Below are positions 1-8,459 of a DNA stretch of 64,000 nucleotides, one piece after another. The position numbers were made by a program, and so were the translations under genes. The stretch is taken from the NCBI GenBank assembly GCA_900466605.1, contig UBMU01000036.1, positions 62,001-126,000 on the forward strand. Reading direction: 5' to 3'. How positions within the stretch are numbered: the stretch's first letter is position 1; each line of letters opens with the position of its first letter. The stretch is from Hyphomicrobiales bacterium. Its GTDB lineage: Bacteria > Pseudomonadota > Alphaproteobacteria > Rhizobiales > Rhizobiaceae. The notes beneath the pieces were generated by a model. The model had not been told where the DNA came from. It made no database searches and was given only the letters and a program-made list of their open reading frames with translations.

Positions 1-1367
1 CGCTTGGAGTTCCTGGCAAGGCCAGATATCGGCAGGGTCGAGGTGTTGGAAGCGAAGATGGCGCCTTCCGGCAATACGGCCTCAACCGCCTCGATCACGG
101 CTTTCTTGACCTCACGGTCTTCGAAGACGGCTTCGATGACGAGATCGGCATCCTTGAGGTCTCCGTAGTCGGCGGACGGGACGATGCGTGCCAGCAGCGC
201 CGCACCCTCGTCTTGCGTAAGGCGTCCCTTACCGATTGAGTCCTTCACCAGGCCCTCGCCAACGCCCTTGCCCTTCGTCGCCGCTTCGATGTCGCGGTCG
301 ATGAGGGTGACGGGGATGCCGGCGGCGGCGGTCACATAGGCGATCGAGGCTCCCATGAAACCGGCGCCGACGACACCCACTTTCTTCAACTCCGTTTTCG
401 GGATCCCGGCGGGGCGGCGGGCCCCTTTGCCGAGCTCCTGCATGGAGATGAAGAGCGAACGGATCATCGAGAAGGCTTCGTTGGTCTGCAGGATCTCGGT
501 GAAATAGCGCTGCTCGATCTTGAGGCCGGTGTCGAACGGCACCTGCAGGCCTTCATAGACGCATTTCAGGACGGCGAGTGCTGCCGGGTAGTTGCCCGCC
601 GTCTCGCGGCGCAGGATCGCGGGTGCGGCCGGCCAGAGCTGCGCTGCCGCAGGCGTCCAGATGCCGCCGCCGGGCGCCTTGAAGCCCTTCTCGTCCCAGG
701 GGGCGACAGGCTTCAGCCCGTCCTTGATCATCTGCTTGGCGGCCGGGATCAGCTGATCCGGCTCGACCACCTGATGCAGGAGGTTCATCGCCTTGGCGCG
801 TGCCGCCGTCAGCGACTGGCCTGTCGTCATCATCTGCAGCGCCGACTGGGCGTCCGCCAGGCGCGAGATGCGCTGCGTGCCGCCGGCGCCAGGGAAGATG
901 CCGACCTTGACCTCGGGAAGCGCGATCTTCACCGACTTGGCATTCGAGGCGACGCGGCCGTGGCAGGCAAGCGACATTTCGAAGGCGCCGCCCATGCAGG
1001 TGCCGTTGATCGCCGAGACCCAAGGCTTGCCCGAGGTTTCGATCTTGCGGAACAAGCCGGTCATGCGGCCGACGAGATCGAACAGCTTCTGCGCGGCGCC
1101 ATCGGGATTGGCGGCCTTCTCCTGCTGGTAGAGGGAGAACATCGACTTGATCATCGAGAGGTCCGCGCCGCCGGAGAAGCTCGACTTGCCCGAGGTGATG
1201 ACCGCGCCCTTGACGGCGCTATCGGCAACCACGGCATCGACGATGGCGTCGAGCTCGTCCATCACCTCTTCGGTGAAGACGTTCATGGATTTGCCGGGCA
1301 TGTCCCAAGTGACAAGGGCGATGCCGTCTGCATCTGTTTCGACGGTGAAGTTCTTGTAAGTGTTCAT
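1..1367 (-). CDS. fadB: FadB-like bifunctional enoyl-CoA hydratase / 3-hydroxyacyl-CoA dehydrogenase (partial)
   Basis: Multifunctional beta-oxidation enzyme that hydrates enoyl-CoA and oxidises 3-hydroxyacyl-CoA. The first ~190 residues are a crotonase domain with an oxyanion-hole region (GGAFEMSLAC) and the second acid in ALPEVKVGIFPGAGG. A Rossmann NAD-binding domain starts near residue 325 with GAGFMG. The C-terminal part lies beyond base 1 of the window, so the gene is truncated by the window and not by mutation. The start at 1367 is set by AGAGGAAAT just upstream. It is the last visible gene of a minus-strand operon with acyl-CoA dehydrogenase and thiolase, which together give a complete beta-oxidation spiral. 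Specificity (FadB versus FadJ) cannot be decided here. Confidence 0.93.
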   Translation of the reverse strand, partial: MNTYKNFTVETDADGIALVTWDMPGKSMNVFTEEVMDELDAIVDAVVADSAVKGAVITSGKSSFSGGADLSMIKSMFSLYQQEKAANPDGAAQKLFDLVGRMTGLFRKIETSGKPWVSAINGTCMGGAFEMSLACHGRVASNAKSVKIALPEVKVGIFPGAGGTQRISRLADAQSALQMMTTGQSLTAARAKAMNLLHQVVEPDQLIPAAKQMIKDGLKPVAPWDEKGFKAPGGGIWTPAAAQLWPAAPAILRRETAGNYPAALAVLKCVYEGLQVPFDTGLKIEQRYFTEILQTNEAFSMIRSLFISMQELGKGARRPAGIPKTELKKVGVVGAGFMGASIAYVTAAAGIPVTLIDRDIEAATKGKGVGEGLVKDSIGKGRLTQDEGAALLARIVPSADYGDLKDADLVIEAVFEDREVKKAVIEAVEAVLPEGAIFASNTSTLPISGLARNSK

Positions 1368-1402
1368 GATGGGATTTCCTCTTCCCTCAAATTCCCAGGC
1401 TT

Positions 1403-1594
1403 TCAGAAGACGCCAAGCAGGTAGCAGGCCACGCCAATGACCAAGGCAAGGAACAGCAGCATGAAGCGATTTTCGCCTCGCAACCGCCGAACATGCTCCT
1501 TCGGATTGACCCGAGATGCCTTAGCAGCGGCCTCTTCCATGCTTTTATCGAGGTTTCGAAGCTCGAAGTGACGGTCCGTCTCGTTCTGGCCCAT
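1403..1594 (-). CDS. small single-pass membrane protein in the fad operon
   Basis: A 63-residue protein with a charged N-terminal half (residues 1-43, rich in Arg, Glu and Lys) followed by one hydrophobic segment near the C terminus (about 44-62, MLLFLALVIGVACYLLGVF). This layout suggests a tail-anchored inner-membrane protein with its N terminus in the cytoplasm. It sits 35 bases upstream of fadB and 23 bases downstream of the thiolase stop, in the same direction, so co-transcription is likely. No family was recognised. The upstream ribosome binding site is weak, so translation may depend on coupling to the thiolase gene. Confidence 0.7.
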   Translation of the reverse strand: MGQNETDRHFELRNLDKSMEEAAAKASRVNPKEHVRRLRGENRFMLLFLALVIGVACYLLGVF

Positions 1595-1617
1595 GGCGAA
1601 TGTCTGCCTGATAATCC

Positions 1618-2826
1618 CTAGACGCGTTCGATGATGGTCGCCGTGCCCATGCCGGCGCCGATGCAGAGCGTGACGAGCGCGGTGTTGAGATCGCGGCGCT
1701 CCAGTTCGTCCAGCACCGTGCCGAGGATCATCGCGCCGGTGGCGCCGAGCGGGTGGCCCATGGCGATCGCGCCGCCGTTGACGTTGATCTGGTCATGCGG
1801 GACCTCGAAGGCCTGCATGAAGCGCAGCACGACGGCGGCGAAAGCTTCGTTGAGCTCGAAGAGATCGATGTCGGCAAGCGTCATGCCCGTGCGCTTCAGA
1901 AGCTTTTCGGTGACGTCGACTGGGCCTGTCAGCATCAGCGCCGGGTCGGAGCCGATATTGGCAAAGGCCTTGATGCGGCCACGGGGCTTGATGCCCATGC
2001 TCTCGCCGCCGGCCTTGGAGCCGAGCAGCACAGCCGCCGCGCCATCGACGATACCCGAGGAGTTGCCGGCATGGTGGACGTAGTTGAGGCGCTCGACCTC
2101 GGGATGCGCCTGGATCGCGACGGCTTCGAAGCCGCCCATCTCGCCCGGCATCTGGAAGGAGGGGTTCAGCGCTGCCAGCGCCTGCATGTCGGTGCCCGGA
2201 CGCATGTGCTCGTCATGGGCAAGGATAACAAGGCCGTTCTGGTCTTTGATTGGGATGACGGAGTTCTTGAAGTAGCCCTTCTCCCAGGCATTCGCCGCGC
2301 GCTTCTGGCTTTCGACCGCGTATGCATCGACGTCGTCGCGCGAAAAGCCGTACTTGGTGGCAATCAGATCGGCGGAGACGCCCTGCGGCATGAAATAGGC
2401 CGGGAAGTTCACGGACGGATCCATGAACCAGGCGCCGCCGGACATGCCGAGACCGACGCGCGACATCGACTCGACGCCGCCTGCGATGACGATGTCATCG
2501 GCGCCCTGAGCGATCTTCGCTGCGCCGAAATTCACCGCGTCGAGACCGGAGGCGCAGAAGCGGGAAATCTGCATGCCGGGCGCCTTGGTGGAATAGCCGG
2601 CCTCGAAGGCCGCCCCGCGCGGGATGACCGCGCCGGCTTCCATCACAGGGTCGACGCAGCCCATGACGATGTCGTCGACGGTTGCCGTATTGAGCCCGTT
2701 GCGGTCGCGGATCGCCTCCAGCGTCTTGGCGGCAAGACGCACGGACGGCACCTCGTGCAGCGAGCCGTCCTTCTTGCCGCGGCCGCGCGGCGTGCGCACG
2801 TGGTCGTAAATGAAAACCTCGGTCAT
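1618..2826 (-). CDS. fadA: acetyl-CoA C-acyltransferase (thiolase)
   Basis: Thiolase of 402 residues that cleaves 3-ketoacyl-CoA to acetyl-CoA and a shortened acyl-CoA. All catalytic landmarks are visible: nucleophilic Cys91 in SRFCASGLD, the loop NVNGGAIAMGHPLGATGA with the active-site His near residue 359, and the acid/base Cys in LCIGAGMG near the C terminus. Length matches the family. The gene lies 37 bases after the acyl-CoA dehydrogenase stop and feeds the next beta-oxidation step in the same operon. A biosynthetic acetoacetyl-CoA thiolase (PhaA/AtoB type) is the alternative, but linkage to fadB and the dehydrogenase favours degradation. Confidence 0.93.
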   Translation of the reverse strand: MTEVFIYDHVRTPRGRGKKDGSLHEVPSVRLAAKTLEAIRDRNGLNTATVDDIVMGCVDPVMEAGAVIPRGAAFEAGYSTKAPGMQISRFCASGLDAVNFGAAKIAQGADDIVIAGGVESMSRVGLGMSGGAWFMDPSVNFPAYFMPQGVSADLIATKYGFSRDDVDAYAVESQKRAANAWEKGYFKNSVIPIKDQNGLVILAHDEHMRPGTDMQALAALNPSFQMPGEMGGFEAVAIQAHPEVERLNYVHHAGNSSGIVDGAAAVLLGSKAGGESMGIKPRGRIKAFANIGSDPALMLTGPVDVTEKLLKRTGMTLADIDLFELNEAFAAVVLRFMQAFEVPHDQINVNGGAIAMGHPLGATGAMILGTVLDELERRDLNTALVTLCIGAGMGTATIIERV

Positions 2827-2863
2827 TCCTCTATCTCCCTATCGGCGACAGGCGCCGTTGAAC

Positions 2864-4660
2864 TCAAAAGGCCTCGGCGGCCAAGGTCATCATCGTTTCC
2901 GCGCCGGTCTCGATCCGCGCCTTACGCAGCGCCGTTTCCGGCATGATCCGCTCCATGAAGAAGCGGGCAGTGATCAGCTTGTTGCGAAGGAATGCCTCGC
3001 GATCCGCGTCTCCCGCAGCAAGGCCGTCCTCGGCAGCCTTCGCCATCTTCGCCCACATGTAGCCGAGCACGACGAGACCGAAGAGGTGCATGTAGTCGGT
3101 CGAGCCAGCACCGGCATTGTCGGGCTTTGCCATGGCATGCTGCATGAACCACATGGTCGCCGCCTGCACGTCGTTCAACCCCTTCTTCAGGTTCTTGGTG
3201 AAGAAGGTCATCTGTTCATCGTTGCGGTTCTCTTCGCAGAAATCGCCGATTTCCTTGAAGAGCGCCATGACGGCGCGGCCGCCGTTCTGGCCGAGCTTGC
3301 GGCCTACGAGATCGAGCGCCTGAATGCCATTGGCGCCCTCGTAGATCATCGCGATACGCGCATCGCGCACATACTGGCTCATGCCGTGCTCTTCGATATA
3401 GCCGTGGCCACCGAAGACCTGCTGGGCCATGACGGCGTGGTCGAAGCCCTTGTCGGTCAGCACGCCCTTGAGGATCGGCGTCACGAGGCCGAGAATGTCG
3501 TCGGCCGTCTGGCGCTCCTTCTCGTCCGCCGAGCGGTGGGCGATGTCTGATTTCAACGCCGTCCAGAGCAGGAAGGCGCGGCCTGCTTCGTTGAAGGCCC
3601 GGATCGTCATCAGCGAGCGGCGGATGTCCGGATGCACGATGATCGGGTCGGCTTTTTTCTCCGGCGCCTTCGGCCCCGACAGTGAGCGGCCCTGGATGCG
3701 CTCGCGGGCATAGTTGACGGCGTTCTGATAGGCGATCTCCGAGATCGCCAGACCTTGCAGGCCGACGCTGAGACGCGCCTCGTTCATCATCACGAACATG
3801 GCGCTGAGGCCCTTGTTCTCTGCGCCGATGAGGAAGCCGGTCGCCTCGTCATAGTTCATGACGCAGGTGGCGTTGCCGTGAATGCCCATCTTGTGCTCGA
3901 TCGCACCGCAGGAAACAGCGTTGGGCTCGCCAGCCGTTCCGTCCGCCGTGACCATGAACTTCGGCACGATGAAGAGCGAAATTCCCTTGGTGCCCTCGGG
4001 GGCACCTTCGATACGCGCCAGCACGAGATGCACGATATTGCCGGTCATGTCGTGCTCGCCGGCGGAGATGAAGATTTTCTGGCCCGACAGCTTGTAGCTG
4101 CCGTCAGCTTGCGGCACTGCCTTGGTGCGCAAGAGGCCGAGATCGGTGCCGCAATGCGGCTCGGTGAGATTCATGGTGCCGGACCATTCGCCGGAGACCA
4201 TCTTCGGCACATAGGTCTGCTTCTGCTCGTCCGAGCCGTGGACGAGGATCGCCGCGATCGCCCCCTGGGTCAGCCCCGGATACATCATCAGCGACATGTT
4301 GGCGGCGGAGGTATATTCGCCGACGGCGGCATGAAGTGCGTATGGAAGGCCCTGGCCGCCGAATTCTTCGGGGACGGCAAGGCCCGTCCAGCCTCCCTGG
4401 CAATAGGCGTCGTAACCTTCCTTGAAGCCCTTCGGAACCGACACGGAACCGTCTTCGTGGCGTACGCAGCCTTCTTGGTCGCCGGAATAGTTCAGCGGGA
4501 AGAGCACTTCCTCGGCAATCTTGGCTGACTCGCCGAGGATAGCCTCGATCATGTCAGGCGTGGCGTCCGCAAACCCCGGGAGATTGTTGTAGCGTTCCAG
4601 GCCGAGCACGTCGTTCAGCACGAAGAGCGTGTCGTTAACCGGGGCCTTGTAGACTGGCAT
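2864..4660 (-). CDS. fadE: acyl-CoA dehydrogenase (large, ~600-residue type)
   Basis: FAD-dependent acyl-CoA dehydrogenase of 598 residues, catalysing the first oxidation of beta-oxidation. The FAD/substrate-binding segment LTEPHCGTDLGLLRTKA is near residue 165, and the region with the likely catalytic Glu (IYEGANGIQALDLVGRK) is near residue 438. It is about 200 residues longer than medium-chain enzymes, with extra N- and C-terminal parts as in the FadE12/DmdC-like large group, so a methylmercaptopropionyl-CoA dehydrogenase (DmdC) role cannot be excluded. First gene of the operon, directly downstream of a promoter with a palindromic operator at 4725-4746. Confidence 0.92.
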   Translation of the reverse strand: MPVYKAPVNDTLFVLNDVLGLERYNNLPGFADATPDMIEAILGESAKIAEEVLFPLNYSGDQEGCVRHEDGSVSVPKGFKEGYDAYCQGGWTGLAVPEEFGGQGLPYALHAAVGEYTSAANMSLMMYPGLTQGAIAAILVHGSDEQKQTYVPKMVSGEWSGTMNLTEPHCGTDLGLLRTKAVPQADGSYKLSGQKIFISAGEHDMTGNIVHLVLARIEGAPEGTKGISLFIVPKFMVTADGTAGEPNAVSCGAIEHKMGIHGNATCVMNYDEATGFLIGAENKGLSAMFVMMNEARLSVGLQGLAISEIAYQNAVNYARERIQGRSLSGPKAPEKKADPIIVHPDIRRSLMTIRAFNEAGRAFLLWTALKSDIAHRSADEKERQTADDILGLVTPILKGVLTDKGFDHAVMAQQVFGGHGYIEEHGMSQYVRDARIAMIYEGANGIQALDLVGRKLGQNGGRAVMALFKEIGDFCEENRNDEQMTFFTKNLKKGLNDVQAATMWFMQHAMAKPDNAGAGSTDYMHLFGLVVLGYMWAKMAKAAEDGLAAGDADREAFLRNKLITARFFMERIMPETALRKARIETGAETMMTLAAEAF

Positions 4661-4718
4661 CGTTCGAATTCCTCCAATTCGGCGCGCCGGACGAAACCGG
4701 CATTTGAGAGTCTCTTAC

Positions 4719-4746
4719 AAAATATTGACGTTTGCGTAAACGTCAA
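4719..4746 (-). promoter_or_regulatory. fad operon promoter with overlapping palindromic operator
   Basis: On the minus strand TTGACG (4746-4741) and TATTTT (4724-4719) are spaced by 16 bases and form a good sigma-70-type promoter for the acyl-CoA dehydrogenase operon. The interval 4725-4746 is an inverted repeat with arms TTGACGTTT and AAACGTCAA around GCGT. It covers the -35 box and the whole spacer, so a bound protein would block RNA polymerase. The ACGT-rich palindrome resembles sites proposed for MerR-family regulators of branched-chain or fatty acid degradation (LiuR type). That assignment is inference; no regulator gene lies beside it in the window. Confidence 0.65.
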
Positions 4747-4864
4747 ATTTTAGGTGGGCGTGAATTTGTGAAAATGATCTGGCCGGTCCTGTCGGAAAGG
4801 GTGTGGCCGGAACGTCCTTGGGCTGTCGAACATTTCGCCAGAGCAGCAACGAGGAGGACAAGTC

Positions 4865-5338
4865 ATGCTCAAGATCACGTCGAATCTCTGGTTCGAGAAA
4901 GATGTAAGGCAAGCTGTCGAATTCTATGTGGCAACGATCCCGAATTCGTCCATCGGGCGCACCACCATGCTTCCGGCGGAAACGCCGAGTGGGCCTCCGG
5001 GCAGCGTCAAGATCATAAATTTCAAGCTCGGGAGCCAGGATTTTGTCGCGATGGAAGCCGGCCCGCTGGATGCCTTCAACCATGCCTTCTCGATCTCGGT
5101 GGAATGCGAGACGCAGGAAGAGATCGACAGGATATGGAACGCCTTTCTGGAAGACGGCGGCGTCGAGGAACAGTGCGGCTGGCTGCGGGATCGGTGGGGC
5201 CTATGCTGGCAGATCGTTCCGCGCGTGCTGTTGGAGATGATTGCCGATCCGGATCGGGAACGCGCTAAGCGTGTTACCGAAGTCATGCTCGGGATGGTAA
5301 AACTCGATGTCGCAAAGCTCGAGCAGGCATACCGCTAG
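4865..5338 (+). CDS. VOC-superfamily protein, PhnB / 3-demethylubiquinone methyltransferase-like
   Basis: A 157-residue protein opening with KITSNLWFEKDVRQAVEFYVATIPNSSIG and containing FKLGSQDFVAMEAGP and CGWLRDRWGLCWQIVP. These are hallmarks of the PhnB-like branch of the vicinal oxygen chelate fold, often annotated as 3-demethylubiquinone-9 3-methyltransferase although enzymatic proof is lacking for most members. The WGLCWQIVP segment is the usual strand near the C terminus. Start is fixed by GAGGAGG ending 7 bases before the ATG. It is divergent from the fad operon and shares that intergenic region. Substrate unknown. Confidence 0.85.
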   Translation: MLKITSNLWFEKDVRQAVEFYVATIPNSSIGRTTMLPAETPSGPPGSVKIINFKLGSQDFVAMEAGPLDAFNHAFSISVECETQEEIDRIWNAFLEDGGVEEQCGWLRDRWGLCWQIVPRVLLEMIADPDRERAKRVTEVMLGMVKLDVAKLEQAYR

Positions 5339-5478
5339 TTCTTGATCGGCAGTTTGGGCCGCAGCGGGTGTGGGCTGCTGCGACCCTTGTTCTGTTGGGG
5401 TGGCATACTGTAAGGGCGCTATCTTTAGCCCCTGGCAATGTATACAACGGAGCGCCCACCCGACCTCGCGGACACTTG

Positions 5479-6972
5479 ATGACTTCCACTGCCGCCTTTT
5501 ACCGTTCCAGCCTGATCATGCTTGCCATCGGGATCCTCGCCCTGCTCGGCATCGTCGGCTCGTCGATCTGGCTTGTGAACGCCAACAACAATTACTCGGA
5601 GGAAACGGCCTCACTTCGCCGCGTGCGGAGCTCGATCGTCGGCCTCCTGACCACAGTGCAGGATGCCGAAACGGGCCAGCGCGGCTTTCTCCTGTCGAAT
5701 GACTCCAGTTATCTAGAACCTTATGACAAGGCGCGGCAAGCGCTGCCTGAACGCCGCAAGGCACTCACCGACAATGTCTCGCCGCTTCCGAGCTATGCGT
5801 TGCAGCTTGATGCGCTGAATACAGCAATTGAAGGCAAATTGAACGAGCTGTCGACGACGGTCGCGCTTGCCAAGGAAGGCAAGTTTTCGGAGGCGATCTC
5901 TATCGTTCGCGACGATGCCGGGCGCGAATACATGGACAAGGTGCGCTCGATCCTCGGCAGTTTCCTCGAGCAGACCGACGATCGCCTGCGCGTCCTCGTG
6001 CAGGCGCAGCTATCGGCGGCAAGCAATCTTCAATGGGTCACGATCGGCGGCGCGGTCGCCATCCTGATCGTGCTCGGCGGCGCGATCCTGATCATCGTGC
6101 AGCACGTGCGCGACCTGCAGGCGGCGACCGACGAAGTGGAACTCCTCAACGTCGGGCTGGAGACGCGGGTGCGCGAGCGCACGGGTGAGGTCATCCGCGC
6201 CAACCAGGAAATCCAGCGTTTCGCCTATATCGTAACCCACGACCTGCGCGCCCCCCTTGTCAATATCATGGGCTTCCTCAGCGAACTCGACACGGCGATG
6301 AAGTCCGTTTCGACCTATATTCTTGCCGACGACAAAAGGCCGACGGTGGAAGAAATCCGGGAAGCAAGACAGGCCGTCGAGGAAGACCTGCCTGAGGCTC
6401 TCGGCTTCATCCGCTCCTCGACACGCAAGATGGACTCGCTGATCAACGCGATCCTGAAAATCTCGCGCGACGGTCGCAGGAAGCTGCAGCCGGATCGGGT
6501 AGACCTCAGGTCATTGCTTGAAACGACGGCGGCCAACGTTCATCACCAGCTTTCCGAATCCGGCGGAACGGTCGATATCCGAGTCCGTGTCGGCAACATC
6601 GTCACCGATCGTTTTTCGCTCGAACAGATTTTCGGCAATCTTTTGGACAATGCTGTGAAATACCAGATGCAGGGTCGACCGCTGGCGCTTGAGATCGACG
6701 CCTATCCGGACGGACCGGGTCGTGTGCGGATCGACGTCAAGGACAATGGCCGCGGCATTGGGCCCCAGGACTTCGAGCGCGTCTTCGAGCTGTTCCGGCG
6801 GGCCGGAGAGCAGGACCAGCGCGGGGAGGGTATCGGCCTCGCCCATGTGCGCTCGTTAATACGAAATTTGGGCGGAGACATTACCGTCGAATCCGAACTC
6901 GGCCAGGGTAGTACCTTCGTTCTGACGCTGCCGTCCGACCTCACCAAAATCGTCCGGAGTATGGAACTATGA
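5479..6972 (+). CDS. membrane histidine kinase with CHASE3 sensor domain
   Basis: Sensor kinase of 497 residues. A first membrane helix (about 13-33) and a second (about 190-212) bracket a CHASE3-like periplasmic domain containing the typical TVQDAETGQRGFLLSND motif. A coiled-coil linker leads to HisKA with phospho-acceptor His near residue 254 (VTHDLRAPLVN). The HATPase domain has NLLDNAVKYQ (N box), DNGRGIG (G1) and GEGIGLAHV (G2). The open frame extends 37 codons further upstream, but that part is not hydrophobic, so the ATG before TSTAAF is preferred. It overlaps the next regulator gene by four bases (ATGA), indicating a translationally coupled pair. Confidence 0.9.
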   Translation: MTSTAAFYRSSLIMLAIGILALLGIVGSSIWLVNANNNYSEETASLRRVRSSIVGLLTTVQDAETGQRGFLLSNDSSYLEPYDKARQALPERRKALTDNVSPLPSYALQLDALNTAIEGKLNELSTTVALAKEGKFSEAISIVRDDAGREYMDKVRSILGSFLEQTDDRLRVLVQAQLSAASNLQWVTIGGAVAILIVLGGAILIIVQHVRDLQAATDEVELLNVGLETRVRERTGEVIRANQEIQRFAYIVTHDLRAPLVNIMGFLSELDTAMKSVSTYILADDKRPTVEEIREARQAVEEDLPEALGFIRSSTRKMDSLINAILKISRDGRRKLQPDRVDLRSLLETTAANVHHQLSESGGTVDIRVRVGNIVTDRFSLEQIFGNLLDNAVKYQMQGRPLALEIDAYPDGPGRVRIDVKDNGRGIGPQDFERVFELFRRAGEQDQRGEGIGLAHVRSLIRNLGGDITVESELGQGSTFVLTLPSDLTKIVRSMEL

Positions 6973-7406
6973 AAGCCACGGGTCAGGAAGTCACGATCGT
7001 CATGATCGAGGATGACGAGGGGCACGCCCGCCTTATCGAAAAGAACGTGCGCCGTGCCGGCGTGCACAATGAGATCGTGCCCTTCACCCTAGGCAAGAGT
7101 GCGCTCGATTATATCCTCGGCCCGAACCGCGATGGCGTGATCAGCAAGGATCGCTATCTGCTCGTCCTCCTCGACCTGAACCTGCCCGATATGTCCGGTA
7201 TCGACATTTTGGAGCAGATCAAGAGCAACGAGCATACCCGCCGCCTGCCGGTGGTCGTGCTGACGACGACCGACGACGAACGTGAAATCCAGAAGTGCTA
7301 TGATCTCGGCGCCAACGTCTATATCACCAAGCCGGTCGACTATGACGGTTTCTCGACGGCGATCCGTAATCTCGGCCTGTTCTTCTCCGTCATCCAAATA
7401 CCCTAA
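6969..7406 (+). CDS. single-domain response regulator, Rcp type
   Basis: A stand-alone receiver domain of 145 residues with acidic pair EDD (14-16), phospho-acceptor Asp69 in LLDLNLPDMSG, the T-loop LTTTDDE and Lys in ITKPVD. The insert between beta2 and beta3 (ILGPNRDGVISKDRY) and the FFSVIQIP end are typical of Rcp-like regulators paired with phytochrome or CHASE3 kinases. There is no output domain, so it probably passes phosphate onward or acts by protein contact. It overlaps the kinase gene by four bases. A close paralogue is encoded at 57626-58063 (shared ALGANTY/DLGANVY and KPVD segments), again next to a membrane kinase. Confidence 0.92.
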   Translation: MKATGQEVTIVMIEDDEGHARLIEKNVRRAGVHNEIVPFTLGKSALDYILGPNRDGVISKDRYLLVLLDLNLPDMSGIDILEQIKSNEHTRRLPVVVLTTTDDEREIQKCYDLGANVYITKPVDYDGFSTAIRNLGLFFSVIQIP

Positions 7407-7422
7407 CGAGTAGCCAGAATCT

Positions 7423-8442
7423 GTGCGCATCCTTTACGTCGATGATGATCCAGCCCTTGCCCGCCTTGCCGCGCGGGTCCTTGCGCGCAGTGATTTCGAA
7501 GTCGTCCATGCCCCGTCGATCGCAACCGGCCTCGAGATGTTCACAGCCGAGGAATTCGGGGCAGTCGTTCTCGATCACTATTTCGAAAACCAGACGGGCC
7601 TGAACTTCCTTGAGGCAATTGCCGAAATCGGCAAGGCTACCCCCGTCCTCTATGTGACCGGGTCGAGCGACGCCGACGTGGCGATCAGGGCGTTGAAGGG
7701 CGGTGCTGCCGACTACGTCGTCAAGACTGCGACGGACGACTTCTTTCCGCTTCTCGTCAGCGCCCTCGAGCAAGCGCTGGAAAACGCGCGCCTGCGCCGC
7801 GAGAAGGAAGAGGCAGATCGGCAGCTCGTTGTCGCCAAGGAACGGGCGGAGCTGCTCCTCGCCGAGATGAACCACCGTATTGCCAACAGCCTGTCACTCG
7901 TTTCGGCTATGATCCGCATGCAGATGCAGATCGCTCGCAGCGATGAGACGAAGACAGCGCTCGACGAGACACAAAACCGCATCACGGCGATAGCGGGTGT
8001 TCACCGGAGCCTCTACACGTCAGGGGATGTCGGGGAAGTGCACCTTGACGTCTATCTTCGGCCGCTCCTGGCAGAGCTGCACAGCACGAGCAGCCTTTCG
8101 CGCGGTATAGTGGTGCAATCCGATCTCTGCCGGATATCGACAACCGCCGACAGAGCCGTTGCACTCGGCGTCATTCTGACCGAGCTGGTAACCAACGCGA
8201 TGAAATACGCCTATCCCGATGCCGAAGGTGAAGTGCGTGTCGTCCTCCGAAAAACGGAAGATGGCGGCAACGTGCTGTCCGTCGAGGACGATGGTGTCGG
8301 GTTCGATCGCGCCAGCGGGCCGAAGGGAACAGGCCTCGGCACGCGCCTCATCAACGCCATGACGACGACGCTCGGCGCAGAGCTGGTGTATGGCCGCAAT
8401 GGTAAGCCGACGGGCACATATGTGGCGGTGCGCTGGCGCTGA
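7423..8442 (+). CDS. receiver-HisKA_2 hybrid histidine kinase
   Basis: Cytoplasmic protein of 339 residues with an N-terminal receiver (VDDDP at 7-10, phospho-acceptor Asp51 in VVLDHYF, VTGSSD, then VVKTATDD in place of the usual KP motif). It is linked by a coiled coil to a HisKA_2/HWE-type dimerisation domain (AEMNHRIANSLSLVSAMIRMQ, His near residue 150) and an ATPase domain (LVTNAMKYAYPD, EDDGVGFD, GTGLGTRLI). HisKA_2 kinases in Rhizobiales often feed PhyR of the general stress response; that link is inference here. It starts at GTG 16 bases after the regulator stop, so the three genes form one phosphorelay operon. Confidence 0.9.
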   Translation: MRILYVDDDPALARLAARVLARSDFEVVHAPSIATGLEMFTAEEFGAVVLDHYFENQTGLNFLEAIAEIGKATPVLYVTGSSDADVAIRALKGGAADYVVKTATDDFFPLLVSALEQALENARLRREKEEADRQLVVAKERAELLLAEMNHRIANSLSLVSAMIRMQMQIARSDETKTALDETQNRITAIAGVHRSLYTSGDVGEVHLDVYLRPLLAELHSTSSLSRGIVVQSDLCRISTTADRAVALGVILTELVTNAMKYAYPDAEGEVRVVLRKTEDGGNVLSVEDDGVGFDRASGPKGTGLGTRLINAMTTTLGAELVYGRNGKPTGTYVAVRWR

Positions 8443-8459
8443 AAACGCCTGCGGCAGCT

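Noticed and set aside
1753..2946. 397-codon plus-strand frame opposite the thiolase
   Set aside because: Shadow of a gene with intact catalytic residues.
4732..5268. 178-codon frame overlapping the VOC gene
   Set aside because: Starts inside the fad promoter and has no ribosome binding site; the VOC frame has GAGGAGG and family motifs.
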